From NCBI GenBank assembly GCA_022711465.1, contig JAKLEZ010000002.1, positions 124,001 to 188,000 of the forward strand: a DNA stretch of 64,000 bases, given 5' to 3'. The position numbers and the translations under genes are program-made. The stretch is from Planctomycetota bacterium. Lineage in GTDB: Bacteria > Planctomycetota > Phycisphaerae > UBA1845 > PWPN01. Each line of letters begins with the position of its first letter. Position 1 is the stretch's first letter. Below are positions 19,601 through 27,364 of this stretch, in pieces. The notes under the pieces were generated by a model. The model worked only from the letters and a program-made list of their open reading frames with translations, was not told the origin of the DNA and did not search any database.

Positions 19601-20166
19601 AACCGCACGACCATCTCCTCGGCCACGCGCCGGAGCATGTGGGATCGGGGCCGCGTCCCCGTCAGCGTCAACGTCACGATCGGCACGTCGTCGATCTCAA
19701 CCGGCTTGATAATCCAGCCGGTGACGCCTGGTGGAACGGCGTCAAGGTTCTCGTCGATCTTCTTGTGCAGCTTGACCAGGCTCCGTTCGCGGTCCTCGCC
19801 GACATAGTAGCGAACGGTGATGATCGCCATCCCTTCCTTGGACATGGAGTAGACGTATTCCACGCCGTCAATGTGGTAGAGCAGCTTCTCCAGCGGTGTG
19901 GCGACAAGCTGCTCGATATCCTCGGCCGCGTACCCGGGGCAGTGGACGTACACGTCCGCCAGCGGAACGACGATCTGCGGGTCCTCCTCCCGAGGCGTGA
20001 TCAGCAGGGCGGCTACGCCGGCAATCGTGGCCAGAAGAATGAGCATCAGCGACAGATTGGATTCGAGAAAAACGCGCACGATGGCGTTGGTGAAACCGTG
20101 GTGGGACGCCGCCAGCGCCGGAACGGCTGGATGGGCCGCAGGGGGTGTGTCACTGGAGCCAGGCAT
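16675..20166 (-). CDS. RND-family efflux transporter, inner-membrane pump
   Basis: This 1163-residue proton-driven RND pump is of the AcrB/HAE1 type. It has an N-terminal helix (ESNLSLMLILLATIAGVAALL), a first periplasmic porter block, helices 2-6 with the paired aspartates in LLVDDPIVDVEN, a second porter block and helices 8-12. In helix 10 the usual lysine of the proton relay is replaced by arginine (AGIVTRDSIILVDF). A roughly 70-residue polar insertion (LEDSPGQGQEMRDTGPARRN onward) precedes the last membrane block and makes the protein longer than usual. The adaptor ends two bases upstream and the methyltransferase starts five bases downstream. No outer-membrane channel gene is nearby. Confidence 0.93.
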   Translation of the reverse strand: MPGSSDTPPAAHPAVPALAASHHGFTNAIVRVFLESNLSLMLILLATIAGVAALLITPREEDPQIVVPLADVYVHCPGYAAEDIEQLVATPLEKLLYHIDGVEYVYSMSKEGMAIITVRYYVGEDRERSLVKLHKKIDENLDAVPPGVTGWIIKPVEIDDVPIVTLTLTGTRPRSHMLRRVAEEMVVRLAAVEGVSRAYVVGGEPRVVSVRFDPDRLQAYNVSPLEVRQALQFANVSVSAGEFTLNDQVVRVDAGKAFATAGELEGLVVGVSGDRPVYLKDVAAIEDGPAEVTSYVRHGWGTARAFESHHDQPGTLVGVTEGTTQAESTSTPAVTIALAKKKGTNAVHVARAVLAASERLRQEVVPDGIDVVITRNAGLTSNEKVNELVEALGVAILFVLAVLTLGLGWREALIVAVAVPVVFGLTLLVNLVVGFTINRVTLFALILSLGLLVDDPIVDVENIARHFGLRRRATRHIVLEAVAEIRPPLITATLAVIVSFLPMSFITGMMGPYMRPMALNVPVAMAMSMLVAFTITPWLTYHLLRRKYSASGAEAGHPADEDDPEVVKRAFLYRLFYPLMAPLLRSRGAAWAFLLVIGILTVVAGGLAATRHVPLKMLPFDNKNELLLVLNFDQGTTLERTDATVRRMEAFLSGVPEVTDYVSYVGLASPMDFNGLVRHYYLRQGNEVAEIRVNLVGKKSRPQKSHAVGLRLRKELTRIAADGHARLSIVETPPGPPVIASIVAEIYGRPDHGYADLVAAAKTVRARMAAEPGVVDVDDSDEASSLKLVFDTDKEKAAINGVSVEDIAATVRMALAGEYVGTVRVPGERNPLQIELRLPRALRSSDLDLSRLNVTGRRGNLVPLAELGRWREARADKTIYHKNLQRVAYVFAETAGRPPADCVVDIEADLLEDSPGQGQEMRDTGPARRNNAGSGWVAGSSPRPVDGRTFFTNGSGIAWSLPGGIRVDFAGEGEWKITLDVFRDLGLAFGAALVGIYILLVGQTRSFVIPVVVMMAIPLTVLGIMPGFWLLNVLIGGQVGGYADSVFFTTTGMIGMIALAGIVTRDSIILVDFIHLSLARGRSLFDAIMESRVVRLRPILLTTATAMLSALPIAIDPIFSGLAWALIFGLLASTVFTLFVIPVTYWLVYERRPGHGLPISEED

Positions 20167-20168
20167 GC

Positions 20169-21293
20169 TCAGTTCCCCCTTTGACTGGCGGCGGAGCCGT
20201 TGCCCCCAACCGCAACCCGCTCGCCGGCCTGGAGGCCCGAAAGAACCTGGACCTTCGCCGGCTCATCACCCGTCGGCTTGAAGCTCCGCCCCAGTTGAAC
20301 GGATCGCCGCACCAGCACGCCGCCGTCAACCACATCGACCACGTCCAGCTGCCCGATCCGTCGCACCGCGGCCTGAGGAACAACCAGCATCTCCACCTCA
20401 TCCAACGGAATGATCAGCCGCCCAAACATCCCCGCATATACGCCCGGCGGGCAGGGACCGGTCACTTTGACCGAGAACGTCCGGCTGGCGGATTCCGCCT
20501 CCGGCACAATCTCGCTGATCTGGCCGCGGCAATCGAGGTCCAACGCATCAATCCGAACCGGAATACTCCTGCCGACCTCGAGCCGCTGGGCCAGCGACTC
20601 GCGAACCCGGGCGACCAACTGCATTCGCGTCGGATCGTAGAGCATCGCCAGCACCTCCCCCGGTTGCACGGTGTCGCCGACCTCCACCTTCTTGTCGACG
20701 ACCACGCCGGTCAGCGGTGAATGGACCGTCGCGTAGCCGACGATGGTCTCCGCCTCTCTGAGAGCCTGCTCGGCCCGCTGCAGATCCGCCTCTGCTCCCT
20801 TCAGGGTGTTACTGGCCTTGTCCACTTCAAGGGGCGCGGCTGCTCCCTGCCTGCTCAGACTCTGGGTGCGGTCATACTCGACCTTGGCTTGGTCCCGACT
20901 CGCCCGGGCCGAATCCACGGCCGCCTTCGCCTGGTCGCGGCGGGCCTTCAGGTCCGTACTGTCCAGTTCGACCAGCACCTCGTCCTTGGCGACCGCCTGT
21001 CCGGCCTTGACGTGGACGGCCACGACCTTGGCCAGCAGCTTCGACGCCACCGCGGCCTCGTGCACCGCCTTGACCGTGCCGACCGCGGTCTCGTGCACCG
21101 GAACTCGGACGCCGACCACGTCAACCAGGACCATGCCGTCGATCGGCCGCCCGCCCGGCGAGGGGACGGCATCCTCGCCGATCTTCGGTCTGAACACCCC
21201 AACCAGCCAGAGCATGATCGCGACGATCGCAACCAGCATGCCCACGCCGAGAAGGCTTGTACGAAGCGCCGATCCGTTCCGCCTGTTGGCCAT
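20169..21293 (-). CDS. RND efflux periplasmic adaptor (membrane fusion protein)
   Basis: This 374-residue adaptor of the HlyD/AcrA type joins the RND pump to an outer-membrane channel. The N-terminus has a membrane anchor (about 12-34, SLLGVGMLVAIVAIMLWLVG). A split biotinyl-lipoyl domain is seen at VASKLLAKVVAVHVKAGQAV and later at ATVHSPLTGVVVDKKVEVGD. Between them, at about 110-185, lies a helical hairpin rich in Ala, Arg and Gln. A beta-barrel and a membrane-proximal domain follow. It overlaps neither neighbour, with only a two-base gap to the pump. It is probably cotranscribed with mtnP upstream, 60 bases away. Confidence 0.92.
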   Translation of the reverse strand: MANRRNGSALRTSLLGVGMLVAIVAIMLWLVGVFRPKIGEDAVPSPGGRPIDGMVLVDVVGVRVPVHETAVGTVKAVHEAAVASKLLAKVVAVHVKAGQAVAKDEVLVELDSTDLKARRDQAKAAVDSARASRDQAKVEYDRTQSLSRQGAAAPLEVDKASNTLKGAEADLQRAEQALREAETIVGYATVHSPLTGVVVDKKVEVGDTVQPGEVLAMLYDPTRMQLVARVRESLAQRLEVGRSIPVRIDALDLDCRGQISEIVPEAESASRTFSVKVTGPCPPGVYAGMFGRLIIPLDEVEMLVVPQAAVRRIGQLDVVDVVDGGVLVRRSVQLGRSFKPTGDEPAKVQVLSGLQAGERVAVGGNGSAASQRGN

Positions 21294-21353
21294 GGCTCTG
21301 GGTCCTCGCCGCTGTTCCTCTCCGTACCCTCACCTTCTTCCCTGCCGCACCCA

Positions 21354-22232
21354 TCAGAAATACCGCCCAATCAGCGGCCGGAGCCGCTCAACCACGGCCG
21401 GGCTGACCTTGGATTTGTCCGACCAGATGGCCATCGCCAGGGCATCGTCGTAAGGCCACTTCTCGTCGAGCTGCCGGGCCAGCATGGGAACCGCCGCGCG
21501 AAGCAGGGCCATGCCCTGGTCGGTCACTGCCTTGAGGTTGCCGATGATCTCGGCCAGAAGAGCCTGGCGGCTCTTGCCCGGTTCGTGCGGCCGCCAGCAA
21601 TCATAGTCGGTCGGCAGGGCAATCAGGGCGTAGCTGATCTCCGCCTCGCGGGCCAGCTTCGCTTCCGGCAGACAGGTCATCCCGATCAGATCACCGCCCC
21701 AGTCCCGGTGCATTCGCGACTCCGCCAGGGTGGAGAACTGCGGGCCTTCCATGCACACGTACGTGCCTTTGGGATGCACGACCGTGGCTACCTTGCGGCC
21801 CGCCTCGATCAGCAACCGCCGCAGCTTGGGACAGAACGGCTCAGCGTACTCGACATGAGCGACCAGGCCTTCGTCGAAAAAGGTACCGGCCCGCTTGAAG
21901 GTCTTGTCGATCACCTGGTCGCAGATCACCAGATGCCTGGGCTCAACCTCCTCACGCAGGCTGCCCGTGGCTCCGCTGGCCAGAATGTGGGTCACGCCGA
22001 GCTTCTTGAAGGCGAAAACGTTCGCCCGGTACGGAACAGCCGATGGATTGAGCAGATGGCCAGGACCGTGGCGAGAGAGAAAGGCGATCTCCACGCCTGC
22101 CCAGCGGGTAACCAGGATCGGGCCGCTGGGTCGCCCGAACGGCGTGTCCACCTGAACCTCCCGCCCCCCGACCTCCGCCTCCAGCGTCTGCCCCAAACCC
22201 GATCCACCGATAATCCCGATCCGTGGTCCCAT
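21354..22232 (-). CDS. mtnP: S-methyl-5'-thioadenosine phosphorylase
   Basis: This 292-residue purine nucleoside phosphorylase-family enzyme cleaves methylthioadenosine with phosphate in methionine salvage. The family blocks are IGIIGGSGL at the N-terminus (phosphate site), FLSRHGPGHLLNPSAVPYRANVFAFKKLG, YVCMEGPQFSTLAESRMHR, the substrate-site GGDLIGMTCLPEAKLAREAEI, and TDYDCW. The ATG at 22232 follows an AGGAGG about twelve bases upstream, and a TTG four codons earlier is possible. A purine (adenosine or inosine) phosphorylase role cannot be fully excluded from sequence alone. The gene is the first of the unit that leads into the RND genes. Confidence 0.93.
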   Translation of the reverse strand: MGPRIGIIGGSGLGQTLEAEVGGREVQVDTPFGRPSGPILVTRWAGVEIAFLSRHGPGHLLNPSAVPYRANVFAFKKLGVTHILASGATGSLREEVEPRHLVICDQVIDKTFKRAGTFFDEGLVAHVEYAEPFCPKLRRLLIEAGRKVATVVHPKGTYVCMEGPQFSTLAESRMHRDWGGDLIGMTCLPEAKLAREAEISYALIALPTDYDCWRPHEPGKSRQALLAEIIGNLKAVTDQGMALLRAAVPMLARQLDEKWPYDDALAMAIWSDKSKVSPAVVERLRPLIGRYF

Positions 22233-22772
22233 GCCCAGTGACAACCTCCTCGCGCTGAAGAGACAAACCTTCGAGCTGGCCGCGATTATAGTCGCGGGGC
22301 GCCGGTGCGCCTTCCGCCGGTCCATCGGCCGGTTGCCCCTCGCCCCCTTCGACCGGTCCCAGCAGAACCGATCACCTCGATACCAACGCCGCGGTCACCG
22401 AGCTCGGGAACTCGCCGGCCATCATCACCCAGCTTGCGACCGCCGCAACCAGCCCTGCACCGACCTTGTCCCCCTCCATCCCACGTATCCTCCCGGTGTG
22501 GCAGAAAGCACTAGCCGCTTCTCTGGGGCGATTCCATCGGGTACCCGGCGGGACACCCCATCGTGCTTACCTCCACCGCAGGGCATCCGGTGAATAATTT
22601 GAAGACATCAATAGTTGTTCTCCCGGAAGAATGTGATTGACGAGACCCAAACCCCATATTAGCATAAGTGCCGATAGAACATAGGGCTCGGCGCCCCGCA
22701 CCCATTCATCGGGTGAGCTCCAACGTGGGCCGGTCGGACGCCGGCCGCATGCACCCGACCAGGATATGAGCC
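22233..22772. other. 540-base intergenic region, divergent promoters
   Basis: This region lies between mtnP (minus) and the MarR-like gene (plus). No coding frame is convincing. The stretch 22590-22680 is clearly more AT-rich than its surroundings (for example TTGAAGACATCAATAGTTGT and a CATATTAGCATAAG segment) and is the most likely promoter area for the MarR-like gene. Confidence 0.5.
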
Positions 22773-23252
22773 ATGCCAGAATACCAGCAAGCTCAGCAAG
22801 TACAAGAGTTTACGAACGAGATCTTCGAGATCTCGAAGGCCAGCTGGACCGCCCAGAATCGCCGCCGCAGCAAGACCCAGCACGAACTGACCGAGGCGGA
22901 GTTCCTCGCCCTGGACATCCTCGCCAAAGCCGGCCGATCACTCAACGTCGGGGAGATCCAACGCGAGATTGGCGTCCTGCCGGCGCAGATGTCCAGAATC
23001 ATTCGTGCCCTGGAAAGCAAAGGCGAAAAGCCGCTCGTCACCTGCCGCATCAACCCCGGCGACAAACGCAAGATCGATGTAGAGCTCAGCCCCGCCGGTA
23101 CCGAGGCCCATCACGCCTACCGGCAGGTCAAACTCGGAACAATCCAGCAGATGCTCGAGGGCCTCGACGAAAAAGACCGCAACGAACTCATGCGATTACT
23201 CCGAATTATTCGCCAGAACATTCATAAGTCCTTACATAACAATGCATTATAG
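22773..23252 (+). CDS. MarR-like winged-helix regulator
   Basis: This 159-residue cytoplasmic DNA-binding protein has the layout of MarR-family regulators. Helices at the N-terminus allow dimerisation. A winged helix-turn-helix covers about residues 40-105 (LTEAEFLALDILAKAGRSLN, VGEIQREIGVLPAQMSRIIR, and the wing region CRINPGDKRKIDVELSPAG). A C-terminal helix follows (QQMLEGLDEKDRNELMRLLR). The MarR-type wing DXRXXXLXLT is only loosely matched (GDKRKIDVELSPAG). The ligand and target are unknown. It stands before the VYAPAP secreted-protein gene, separated by about 108 AT-rich bases, and may or may not regulate it. Confidence 0.7.
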   Translation: MPEYQQAQQVQEFTNEIFEISKASWTAQNRRRSKTQHELTEAEFLALDILAKAGRSLNVGEIQREIGVLPAQMSRIIRALESKGEKPLVTCRINPGDKRKIDVELSPAGTEAHHAYRQVKLGTIQQMLEGLDEKDRNELMRLLRIIRQNIHKSLHNNAL

Positions 23253-23360
23253 ACCCTTGCGGATTTGTTTCTCATCTGCTAACTTTTTCCCGATCATGAC
23301 TGTCTAATGGCATGAATGGACCGAGCTATGATGGTTCGAGCTTGTAAGGAGTTGAAAGCC

Positions 23361-23744
23361 ATGACTGCAAACAAAAACAGGATGATCGTTGCCGGATTGG
23401 CGGCTGTTGCTGTGGTGGGTGGGGTGATGGCAGAGGGGACCCAAGCTCAGGTCATCAGTACCTACTACACCTCGTATTCCGCTCCCGTGGTCTATGCCCC
23501 GTCCCCGGTGGTCGTTGCTCCCGCCCCAGTCGTGTATGCCCCAGCCCCGGCCGTGATCGCCCCGGCGCCCGTGGTCTACGCTCCAGCCCCGGTGGTGTAC
23601 GCTCCGCCGGTCCGGAGTATCTCCTTTGGATTCGGCTACGTCAGTGGCCGGCACTGCTATGGCGGGCCCCGCTACTACGGCCCGGTTCACTGCGGCGGTC
23701 GATCCTTCGGCTTTAGCTTCGGGCACTCGCATCACCGCCACTGA
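23361..23744 (+). CDS. Secreted VYAPAP-repeat protein
   Basis: This 127-residue exported protein has a signal peptide (MTANKNRMIVAGLAAVAVVG to about EGTQAQ). It then has five to six tandem variants of the unit VVYAPAP (about residues 45-85) and a C-terminal Gly/His/Tyr/Phe-rich domain with two cysteines and a HSHHRH end. The ATG at 23361 is preferred because AAGGAG lies about nine bases upstream. Similar Pro/Val/Tyr repeats with Gly/Tyr-rich tails occur in bacterial surface and cell-wall proteins, but no function is known. The histidine-rich end could bind metal. A strong hairpin follows at 23801-23829. Confidence 0.72.
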   Translation: MTANKNRMIVAGLAAVAVVGGVMAEGTQAQVISTYYTSYSAPVVYAPSPVVVAPAPVVYAPAPAVIAPAPVVYAPAPVVYAPPVRSISFGFGYVSGRHCYGGPRYYGPVHCGGRSFGFSFGHSHHRH

Positions 23745-24121
23745 GCGGAATCGTGCCCGATTCAATAGACTGTTTTCGTAGGCGGTGGAGTCTACGCGGC
23801 ATCAAGCCGGGCGCGGCGCCCGGCTTGATTTATTGGGATTCCACCCTGCCATCACCGAGTGATGACCCGCCGAGCGGAGGAGCTAGGTCGGCAGAGTCGC
23901 CTCTGCCGAGCGGTGCCGGACACGGCCGGTCAGGCCAACGCCAACCCGAGAACTCCTCCCACCGGCCGACTTACCGGACCACCCACTCCATACGTTCCGT
24001 TCATCCCTGCGCCTCGCCCGGCGCGGTATCGCGGCAAGGTCTGTTGTTGACGCGGATCCCAAATTGGGATACACAAGAGCCTTCCTCCATTGGAATGGCA
24101 TTCGGGGCTTACCGAGCGATT
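23745..24121. other. 377-base gap with terminator hairpin and Rho leader
   Basis: This region contains the perfect terminator-like hairpin at 23801-23829 and then about 290 bases upstream of the Rho start. The Rho frame stays open upstream through this gap, but the predicted residues do not resemble the missing Rho N-terminal helical segment, so the leader is taken as noncoding. Confidence 0.5.
23801..23829 (+). terminator. 13-bp perfect hairpin after the VYAPAP gene
   Basis: ATCAAGCCGGGCG at 23801-23813 and its exact complement at 23817-23829 enclose a three-base CGG loop. The following bases are TTATTGG, a weak T-run. This is the best intrinsic-terminator candidate in the window and separates the secreted-protein gene from rho. 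Confidence 0.7.
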
Positions 24122-25246
24122 ATGTCCGAATCACAAGCCGAAGGTACACTGGAACTCACTGAACAGGGCGGAGGCTTCCTGCGCTCCGCTCAGCGAAACT
24201 ACGCTGTGCATCCGACGGACGCCTTCGTACCCGCGGATCTTGCCCGCCGCTTCGCCCTCCGCGGCGGCGAGAGCATCACCGGCATGACCCGCAACACCCA
24301 AGGTCGCTACGGCGGCTTCCAGTACCGTTGCGCCCTCCAGACCCTCGTCACCATCAACGGCCGGGACCCCGCAGACCATCCCGAGCGCCCCCAGTTCAAC
24401 GATCTCATCGCCGTCGATCCTAAGGAAACCATCCGGTTCGAAACCCCCAGCGGACCAATGTCCATGCGGGTCGTGGACCTGATGACGCCGATCGGCCGCG
24501 GCCAGCGCGGCCTCATCGCGGCTCCCCCTCGGACCGGCAAGACCGTCCTGCTCCAACACATGGCCGCCGGTATCGCCGCCAACCACCCCGACGTCTACAT
24601 GATGGTCCTCCTCGTCGACGAGCGACCGGAGGAGGTCACCGAGATGCGCCGAACCGTCCGCGGCGAAGTCGTGTTCTCCAACAACGACCAGGACGCCACC
24701 AGCCACATCCGCATCGCCCGGCTCATGATCGAGAAGGCCAAGCGGATGGTCGAGTCCGGCCGCCACATCTTCATCCTCCTGGACTCCCTCACCCGCCTCG
24801 GCCGGGCGTTCAACGTGGCCGTACGCTCAAGCGGCCGAACCATGAGCGGCGGCGTCGATATCCGGGCCCTCGCCGAACCCAAGGCCATCTTCGGTTCCGC
24901 CCGTAACATCGAAAACGGCGGCTCCCTGACCATCATGGCCACCGCACTCATCGAAACCGGCAGCCGAATGGACGAACTCATCTTCAACGAGTTCAAGGGA
25001 ACCGGCAACATGGAAATCATGCTCACCCGCGAACTGGCCAACCAGCGGATCTGGCCGGCGATCGATCTGAATATGTCCGGCACCCGAAAGGAAGAACTCC
25101 TCCTCGGCAAGGAAACCGTCGAGAAGATCTATCGCGTTCGCCGCCAGATCGCCTCACTGCCCAACCTCAAGGCCATGCCCCTCCTGCTGGAGGGCCTGGC
25201 CAAATTCCCCGACAACGCCCGATTCCTGGCGAATATCGCTAGGTAG
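24122..25246 (+). CDS. rho: Transcription termination factor Rho (short N-terminus)
   Basis: This is the hexameric RNA helicase that ends transcription, 374 residues. The OB-fold primary RNA site is at about 9-80 (GGGFLRSAQRNYAVHPTDAF). The ATPase core carries the P-loop APPRTGKTVLLQ, the VDERPEEVTEM block, Walker B IFILLDSLTRLGRA, the SGGVDIRALAEPK loop, and the R-loop-proximal NMSGTRKEELL. The usual N-terminal helical segment of about 40 residues is missing. The position that in E. coli is an RNA-contacting phenylalanine (DGFGFLR) is glycine here. An ATG at 24095 is an alternative start. Neither start has a strong ribosome-binding site. Confidence 0.93.
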   Translation: MSESQAEGTLELTEQGGGFLRSAQRNYAVHPTDAFVPADLARRFALRGGESITGMTRNTQGRYGGFQYRCALQTLVTINGRDPADHPERPQFNDLIAVDPKETIRFETPSGPMSMRVVDLMTPIGRGQRGLIAAPPRTGKTVLLQHMAAGIAANHPDVYMMVLLVDERPEEVTEMRRTVRGEVVFSNNDQDATSHIRIARLMIEKAKRMVESGRHIFILLDSLTRLGRAFNVAVRSSGRTMSGGVDIRALAEPKAIFGSARNIENGGSLTIMATALIETGSRMDELIFNEFKGTGNMEIMLTRELANQRIWPAIDLNMSGTRKEELLLGKETVEKIYRVRRQIASLPNLKAMPLLLEGLAKFPDNARFLANIAR

Positions 25247-25371
25247 AACCGACACCACCCTCACCCAAGGGGCCGGTGACCCGCACATGCGGGGCTCGGC
25301 CGCGAGGCCGGACCCGAGAAGCATGCGCCACGTGTACGCCGCTTCCCGTCGAGCAGCGGCTCGACGAGGCC

Positions 25372-26352
25372 TCACTCCAGGTTTCGTTGAAAGCGGCCGA
25401 AGTCGTCCTGGTCGACGTCGTTGTCGCCGTCGAAATCGGCCTTCAGGCTGTCAGCGGATCCGTCGTGGGGAATGGCCGGCCCCGAGACGCTCGCCAGGAA
25501 CCGCTCAAGGTCGGCCTTGTCGACCTGCCCGTCGCCGGTGAAATCTCCCTGCACCGGCGGAGCGGCGATCACCGCAGCCACCGCGTACCAGCCCATCGCA
25601 ATCCGTTGCCCCCCGGTCGAGTTCAAATGCCCGCCATCGCTGGTATACCCGCTGTACAGCTTCTGGTAGGTCTTGCCGCCGGAGGTGAATGTGGACGGGT
25701 GGCCGGACGGATCGTGGGCCTCCATGTCGGCCAGATCGTACAGCAGCTTGCCGTGCTCCTCGCAGTAGGTCCGCACCGCCTCGTTGTACCGGTTGCGGAG
25801 GACGTTGGCCGAGTCCTCGCCGGTCGTCAGCGGCATGGTGATGTACACCACCACCGTGTCCGGATGGTCCGCCTCGATCGCTGCCAGGGTATCGACGTAG
25901 GTCGTCGCACTCGCCGCCTCGTCGATGTAGCAGAGCTTGTCCATCACCACATCGACGGCCGGAACCCGCCAACCCGCGTTCCTCACCGAGCGATCGAAGA
26001 TGGTAAACTTCGATTGCCAGCCCGGATTGCCGCGACTGCAATCATAAATCCGACCGTTCACCGTCGGCGACGGCGGATTGTTGGCCTGCTGCAGCGAGCT
26101 GCTGTATCCGACCGAGCTGACTTGGAGTTGGTAGCGGGTCGGGTCGGCGGTCCGCAGGCTCTTCATGCCCGAGATCATGTTGCCGCCAACCGACGCATGG
26201 CTGAAAAACCACTTCTGCTGGCCGATGGCGTCCATCGTGGTTTGCGGCAGCGAGCCGACAGCGTCGATGTCACCGTGGTCAATGATCGCGCCCGCAGAGG
26301 GAATCGTGAACAACACGCCAGCACTGATCGCGGCAACAATCGCGAATCGCAT
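25372..26352 (-). CDS. Secreted SGNH-like hydrolase with C-terminal dockerin module
   Basis: This 326-residue exported protein has a signal peptide at 1-22 (MRFAIVAAISAGVLFTIPSA). The body has features of the SGNH/GDSL fold: WFFSHASVGGNMISGM near residue 50 (a candidate nucleophile Ser in block I), a middle VVYITMPLTTGED strand, and the late DGGHLNSTGGQRIA block, whose D-x-x-H would supply the catalytic Asp-His pair. The last 60 residues are a clear pair of dockerin loops, GDFTGDGQVDKADLERF and ADFDGDNDVDQDDFGRF. GGAGGAGGG precedes the ATG at 26352. It probably removes acyl or acetyl groups from a polysaccharide, but the substrate is unknown. Confidence 0.72.
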   Translation of the reverse strand: MRFAIVAAISAGVLFTIPSAGAIIDHGDIDAVGSLPQTTMDAIGQQKWFFSHASVGGNMISGMKSLRTADPTRYQLQVSSVGYSSSLQQANNPPSPTVNGRIYDCSRGNPGWQSKFTIFDRSVRNAGWRVPAVDVVMDKLCYIDEAASATTYVDTLAAIEADHPDTVVVYITMPLTTGEDSANVLRNRYNEAVRTYCEEHGKLLYDLADMEAHDPSGHPSTFTSGGKTYQKLYSGYTSDGGHLNSTGGQRIAMGWYAVAAVIAAPPVQGDFTGDGQVDKADLERFLASVSGPAIPHDGSADSLKADFDGDNDVDQDDFGRFQRNLE

Positions 26353-27364
26353 CTTCCCTCCTCCTGTGATCGGTGAACCTCTTCCCGGGCAGCTCCCGTC
26401 CGACCCCCGGCCGTGGCCGGCGCTCGCAGAAACCCAACGGTCGAAACCGATGAGGCCGGAAAATGAAAAACACCGGTATAGACTTCTTCTTATTCTATCC
26501 CGCCTCCACGCCGCATTCAACGACCAAGCCGGGTTGCGCCATCCTCGAGCTTGATGCCGGCACCGTGCACCCCCATCGATGCCCTTCCGGACATGCCGCT
26601 TCATGGCCCGAGCCACAAGCCATCGACTAAACCACAACACGGTCGCATGCCGCCGCCGGCGATCATATCACCCGCCCCGACGACCCCTCGACCTTGGAAC
26701 CTCTCTCCGTTGGTGTGATGCCGGCGTTTCGCCGGTGCTGATTCAAGCCGCTTCTCTGTCCTCGCCGAACCTGATGGAGTAGCCTCTTCAGTCACTCCCG
26801 GTGATGGTGCGGCTCACCGCCCTGCGCCTTCATCACAGCCTCCACCGTCTCGATCCGGCGCCTTTCACCGGGACGGCCGGCGTGTTCTTCCCAGGAGGGC
26901 CGGTGTGAAAGGAGCATGCCCTCCCCGACCGGCGGTAATCGATCAGCCCGCTCCCGCCAGAAACCAGCAACCGATCGCCGGGAACGGACTCGTTGGCTTC
27001 GTTTGGCGCTCCACGCTCTCAGGAAATGAAGGCGAAAAGCCCTCTGGCAAGCTCGAAAACGCGGTTCCCGCCCCGGCACCGTGGCTTCGTTCGGCATGGA
27101 GCCGATCACCGACCCTCGGCGGCCGCCGGCCGGAGACAGAAACCTTCCTCCCTTGGCCGGACGGTGCCCTCGGCTCCGCCAAGACGGCCTTCGCCTTGGA
27201 CACCGGGTCCGGTCGGAGGAGCCCACGACGACCCGCGGCCGGCGACCAGCACCCTCCGGGTCCCTCGACCGAATCCCGCATTCTTGTTGTCCACCGGCCG
27301 GTGGGCGGGTATGATCACCGCCCAGTTTCGCAGTCAAGATTTCGGCCCATAGGTACCGATAGCG
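26353..27364. other. About 1 kb without a convincing gene
   Basis: This stretch between the minus-strand SGNH gene and the plus-strand TPR gene has long open frames on both strands. They show no signal peptide, no motif and an Arg/Pro-rich composition typical of GC-rich noncoding or antisense frames. A small CCGGCG/CGCCGG hairpin lies at 26721-26735. Promoters for both flanking genes must lie here. Confidence 0.5.

Noticed and set aside
18739..20184. A 481-residue plus-strand frame opposite the RND pump
   Set aside because: It is His/Arg/Gln-rich, typical of a GC-rich antisense shadow, whereas the minus strand encodes a full RND protein.
23500..23620. Repeats that resemble a CRISPR array or tandem DNA repeat
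   Set aside because: They are in-frame VYAPAP codon repeats of a secreted protein, with no spacers of constant length and no cas genes.
23753..24121. Possible longer Rho N-terminus
   Set aside because: The frame is open but the residues do not resemble the Rho helical segment, and the terminator hairpin lies inside it.
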